This document shows positions 61,450 to 64,000 of a DNA stretch of 64,000 nt, one piece after another; the stretch's first letter is position 1; the number at the start of each line of letters is the position of its first letter. The stretch covers positions 372,001-436,000 of the forward strand of contig NZ_CP186274.1 in assembly GCF_049331405.1 (NCBI RefSeq). The letters are read 5' to 3'. The notes below the pieces were generated by a model that searched no databases, was not told the origin of the DNA, and saw only the letters and a program-made list of their open reading frames with translations. The position numbers and the translations under genes were made by a program. The DNA is from PoT sp049331405 (GTDB lineage: Bacteria > Planctomycetota > Planctomycetia > Isosphaerales > Isosphaeraceae).

Positions 61450-63631
61450 TTACCCCCCTTGGTTCCGGATCAGGCGGCGGGTCAGGTAGACCTCGAGGCA
61501 GAGGCCGAGCAGGGCGGCGAGTATTAAGGCTCGCCAGACCTCGCGGCGTGCCCCCGTGCCGGCGGCGAAGAGGCGCGAATCGAGCCGTCGCGAGTCGGAC
61601 TCGAAGGCGAAGGGCCAGCCCTCCGAAAGGCGATGCGCCTCGGCCGGTTCCAGAGGCGCGGGGTCGGATTCGCGGGGGTCGGATTTGACCATCGCATAAG
61701 CGAACTCGCCGGCCGGTTCGGGGAGGGGGAGCCGGTAGATGCCCGACTCATCGGCCGCGTCGAGTCGGGCGGTGGCCTTGCTCCCGTCGCGCGAGACTGG
61801 GACCTGGACGTTGGACCCGGTCGGCGTCACGACCTGTAGGGAGGTCGTCTCGGCGGGGGGGGCCGGATCGAGTTCGAAGGCAAGAGGCTCGCCCGGCCGG
61901 ACGCGTCGCGTATCGGTGGTTCCGGCGAGGTGGAAGACCCACTCGTGGACGAGCGGGACGAAGTCGGGATTCACCGGCAAGGTCCCGGCCTCGGCGTCGA
62001 TCGCCGTGGAGAGGAGCATCACCCGCCCCTTGCCGTGCGGACGTTCAACGACCCAGGGGTCGCGTGTGTCGAGCCTTGCCGAGACGGAGGCCCCGGGCAT
62101 CGGCGCGAGCATCCGATAGGCGAAGAAGTCGGCACCCGCCAGCGCGGGAGCCTCCCCCTTCGCGAACGACTCGAGCGCCGGCCCGACGAAGCTCCTCGGC
62201 TCAGGATGCGCGACGACCTTGCGCTCCGAGGCGTCTCCCTTGTGATTCCCGAGCCCGGCCGGGAGCCAGTCCAGCCCGCCGAAGGCACCCGCGTCGGTCC
62301 TGTCGCCGGGGGCGATCAGCAGGCCCCCGCCGCCTTCCACGAAGCGGCCGACGGCCGTCGCCTGCTGGTGAGAAAGCCTGGCGACGTTCGCGAGGACCAG
62401 CACGCGTTGATCCTTCAACGAGTCCGCCGCGAGGGAGTCGGGCGGGATGACCTTGCTGCGCACCTGCGGGGCTTCGTCGCCGCTGGGGGAGAGGGCCGCG
62501 CGGAGGAAGTCGGTCTCGCCGGTCAGTGGCTGTAATCCCGGTTCGCCGTCAACCGTCAGGACGGAAATGGCCCTGGCAACCTCGACGGGCAGAGCCGCCG
62601 CGTCGTCGCCGGAGGTGGGATCAGCGCCCCCCGAAAGCCGGACCTCGACGAGGTGGGAGCCTGGATTCGGGAACGACGCGCGGAACTCGACGGGCGTCGA
62701 ACCGCCGGGGGGGATCGGCCCCAGAGGTTGAGCCGAGCCGGGCACGACGCGATCATCCACCAGTAATTCGGCGGTCCGCGTCAGGGGGCGATTTCCCGTG
62801 TTCGAAACGCTAGCGGAAACCGAGACCGGCAGGCCGGGGGTGACGAGGCTGCGCGAGACCTTGAGCCCGGTGACGGAGCCATCGGGGCCATCCGGCGGCT
62901 TGCCGTCGCCGAGGTTGAGCGACCAGAGCCGGGGCGGGATCGGCATCCGGCGATGGAGGTCGCGGAGCAGGTCCCAGCGCCTGGCCTCGCCGGGCCGCCA
63001 GGCGAGGCGCTGGCCGTCGGAGAGGATGATGACGTCGCGCTCGGGGTTCCTGGTCCGTTCCAGGAGCCGGAAGGCCTCCGACACGGCGGCCGGCAGGTCG
63101 CTCGAGCTGTGCGGAGGGCCGAGCGTGCCGAGCGCCTTGGCGGCCTTCGCCCGGTCGAAGCTGGGGGGAGTCAGGACTTCGCGGACCCGGTCGCCCGCCA
63201 AGAGGATGGCGACGGAATCTCCGGGCCGGAGCCGCCCGAGGAACTCGCGGGCCCAGCGCTCGGCGAGGAGCCTGGGGGAGGCCTCGCCGATCCTCCGGCC
63301 CATGCTGGCCGAGCCGTCGATGACGAGCACGACGTCGCGCGCGGCCGAGCCGTCGCCGAGCCGCTCTGACCGCGCCGGCTCGCGACGGCCCCCCGAAAAA
63401 AGGGCGGGCCATCGCCAGGGCGACCACCGCGAGGAGCGCCATCCTCGCGAGCATGAGCAGGATCTCGGTGAGCCGCAGGTTCCGCCGTGACGTGCGCCCG
63501 AGTTCGAGGAACTGCATGGCGCCCCAGTCGATCACCGGGTCGCGGCGGCGATGCAGGAGGTGGATCACCACCGGCACGGCGGCGCCGAGCAGGCCGAGGA
63601 GCATCGCGGCGTTGAGCAGGCCGAATCCCAA
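61450..63631 (-). pseudogene. BatA/VWA membrane protein interrupted by a one-base frameshift
   Basis: The gene starts at TTG 63631, with GGGGAGG eight bases before it and only 4 bases after the DUF58 stop. The N-terminal frame reads GLLNAAMLLGLLGAAVPVVI and LTEILLMLARMALLAVVALA, two helices typical of the BatA N-terminal domain. After MARPFF at about 63400 that frame turns into Arg/Gly nonsense, while a second frame supplies the expected link (SERLGDGSAARDV) and the MIDAS sequence VLVIDGSASMG, then a full VWA domain to a C-terminal helix near 61500. The break lies in TTTTTTCGGGGGG of the coding strand (63389-63401); removing one T or G restores a continuous frame of about 726 residues. I call it a pseudogene by form, but sequencing error or programmed frameshifting is possible. 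Confidence 0.75.
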
Positions 63632-63635
63632 GGGG

Positions 63636-64000
63636 TCAGCCTCCCCGCCGCGAACGCGATCGCGTCGACAGGTAATTCAGGAGGGTCTGCTCGATCGGCT
63701 GTGCGGTGGAGGCTTTGTGGTAGTCGGCGTTCATCCCCTGGATCCGCTCCTTCAACGTCGAGCAGAAGCTGCGGAAGCGCTCGAGGTAGGCCGCCCTGAG
63801 GCCGAGCGGGTCGACGCGGAGGATGTGGTCGAGCCGCTCGAGGCTCCGGAATCGCGCGGGGCGGCGGAAGGGGAATTCTTCCTCCTCGGGGGCGAGCGTC
63901 TGGAAGAAGAGGACCTCGTGGCGGCGATGCCGGAGGTGCCGCAGGGCCGAGGTCAGGGCGTCGAGGTCGTCGAACCCGTCGGAGAGGATCACCACCAAGC
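63636..64000 (-). CDS. DUF58 domain protein, C-terminal part
   Basis: Truncated by the window edge; its start lies beyond 64000. The visible 121 residues show the late DUF58 block LVVVILSDGFDDLDALTSAL, HEVLFFQTLAPEEEEFPF, then the C-terminal helices (FRSFCSTLKERIQGM; EQTLLNYLSTRSRSRRGG). DUF58 proteins are VWA-related and commonly encoded between a MoxR ATPase and BatA-type genes; here BatA starts 4 bases after the stop, which supports that order. The MoxR gene is expected upstream, outside the window. Confidence 0.85.
   Translation of the reverse strand, partial: LVVILSDGFDDLDALTSALRHLRHRRHEVLFFQTLAPEEEEFPFRRPARFRSLERLDHILRVDPLGLRAAYLERFRSFCSTLKERIQGMNADYHKASTAQPIEQTLLNYLSTRSRSRRGG

Overview
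The window is a high-GC bacterial chromosome segment that looks planctomycetal, probably of the Isosphaeraceae type. Lineage markers are two DUF1501 proteins with Tat-like leaders, a YTV-repeat secreted protein, an ECF sigma factor fused to a transmembrane/coiled-coil tail, an iduronate-type sulfatase, a DUF4175-like giant coiled-coil membrane protein, a BatA/DUF58 gene pair and many short single genes on alternating strands. No rRNA, tRNA, CRISPR array, insertion sequence or phage module was seen. The taxonomic call is inference from gene content.

Layout. 0-5 kb: ApbE-DUF2271 fusion plus PepSY membrane protein (extracytoplasmic flavin/electron transfer), a polysaccharide flippase and a small membrane protein. 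5-8.5 kb: an AT-richer, gene-poor stretch around a repeat-built YTV protein. 8.5-18.2 kb: ksgA and riboflavin synthase, a Tat-exported aldo/keto reductase, a zinc-ribbon alpha/beta hydrolase, YkvA-like and DUF4126-like proteins, an FkbM methyltransferase, a RutE-like nitroreductase and a proline-rich secreted protein. 18.7-26 kb: secreted CehA/McbA metallohydrolase, EamA transporter, serine hydrolase, two tiny membrane proteins and a DUF1501 protein. 26-32 kb: COG0523 metallochaperone GTPase with a palindrome just upstream, exported Mn-type superoxide dismutase, ribosomal protein bL33, a second DUF1501 protein, the sigma-factor fusion and OsmC. 32.8-41.4 kb: four-PAS hybrid histidine kinase with a single-domain response regulator, beta-carbonic-anhydrase-like protein, porin, secreted protein of unknown function and a zinc-ribbon membrane protein. 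41.8-49.5 kb: 1637-residue coiled-coil membrane protein, terpene-cyclase-fold protein and Deg-like protease. 49.7-57.4 kb: GH99-like glycosidase, sulfatase, a remarkable Met/Cys-rich protein, a small anchored protein and a GH32 fructosidase. 57.5-64 kb: VWA/glutamine-amidotransferase-like membrane protein, serine hydrolase, a BatA-like gene interrupted by a one-base frameshift, and a DUF58 protein cut by the window edge.

The strongest candidate for something undescribed is the 193-residue protein at 53371-53952. It has 45 Met and 25 Cys and is built from a Met-rich head and two tandem copies of a roughly 57-residue Cys/Met module, which suggests a soft-metal-binding, metallothionein-like protein. 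It is followed by a strong hairpin. Other points of interest are the metal/oxidative-stress gene group at 26-28.6 kb with its operator-like palindrome, the BatA frameshift in adjacent homopolymers, and the two 48-bp repeat arrays in the YTV protein.
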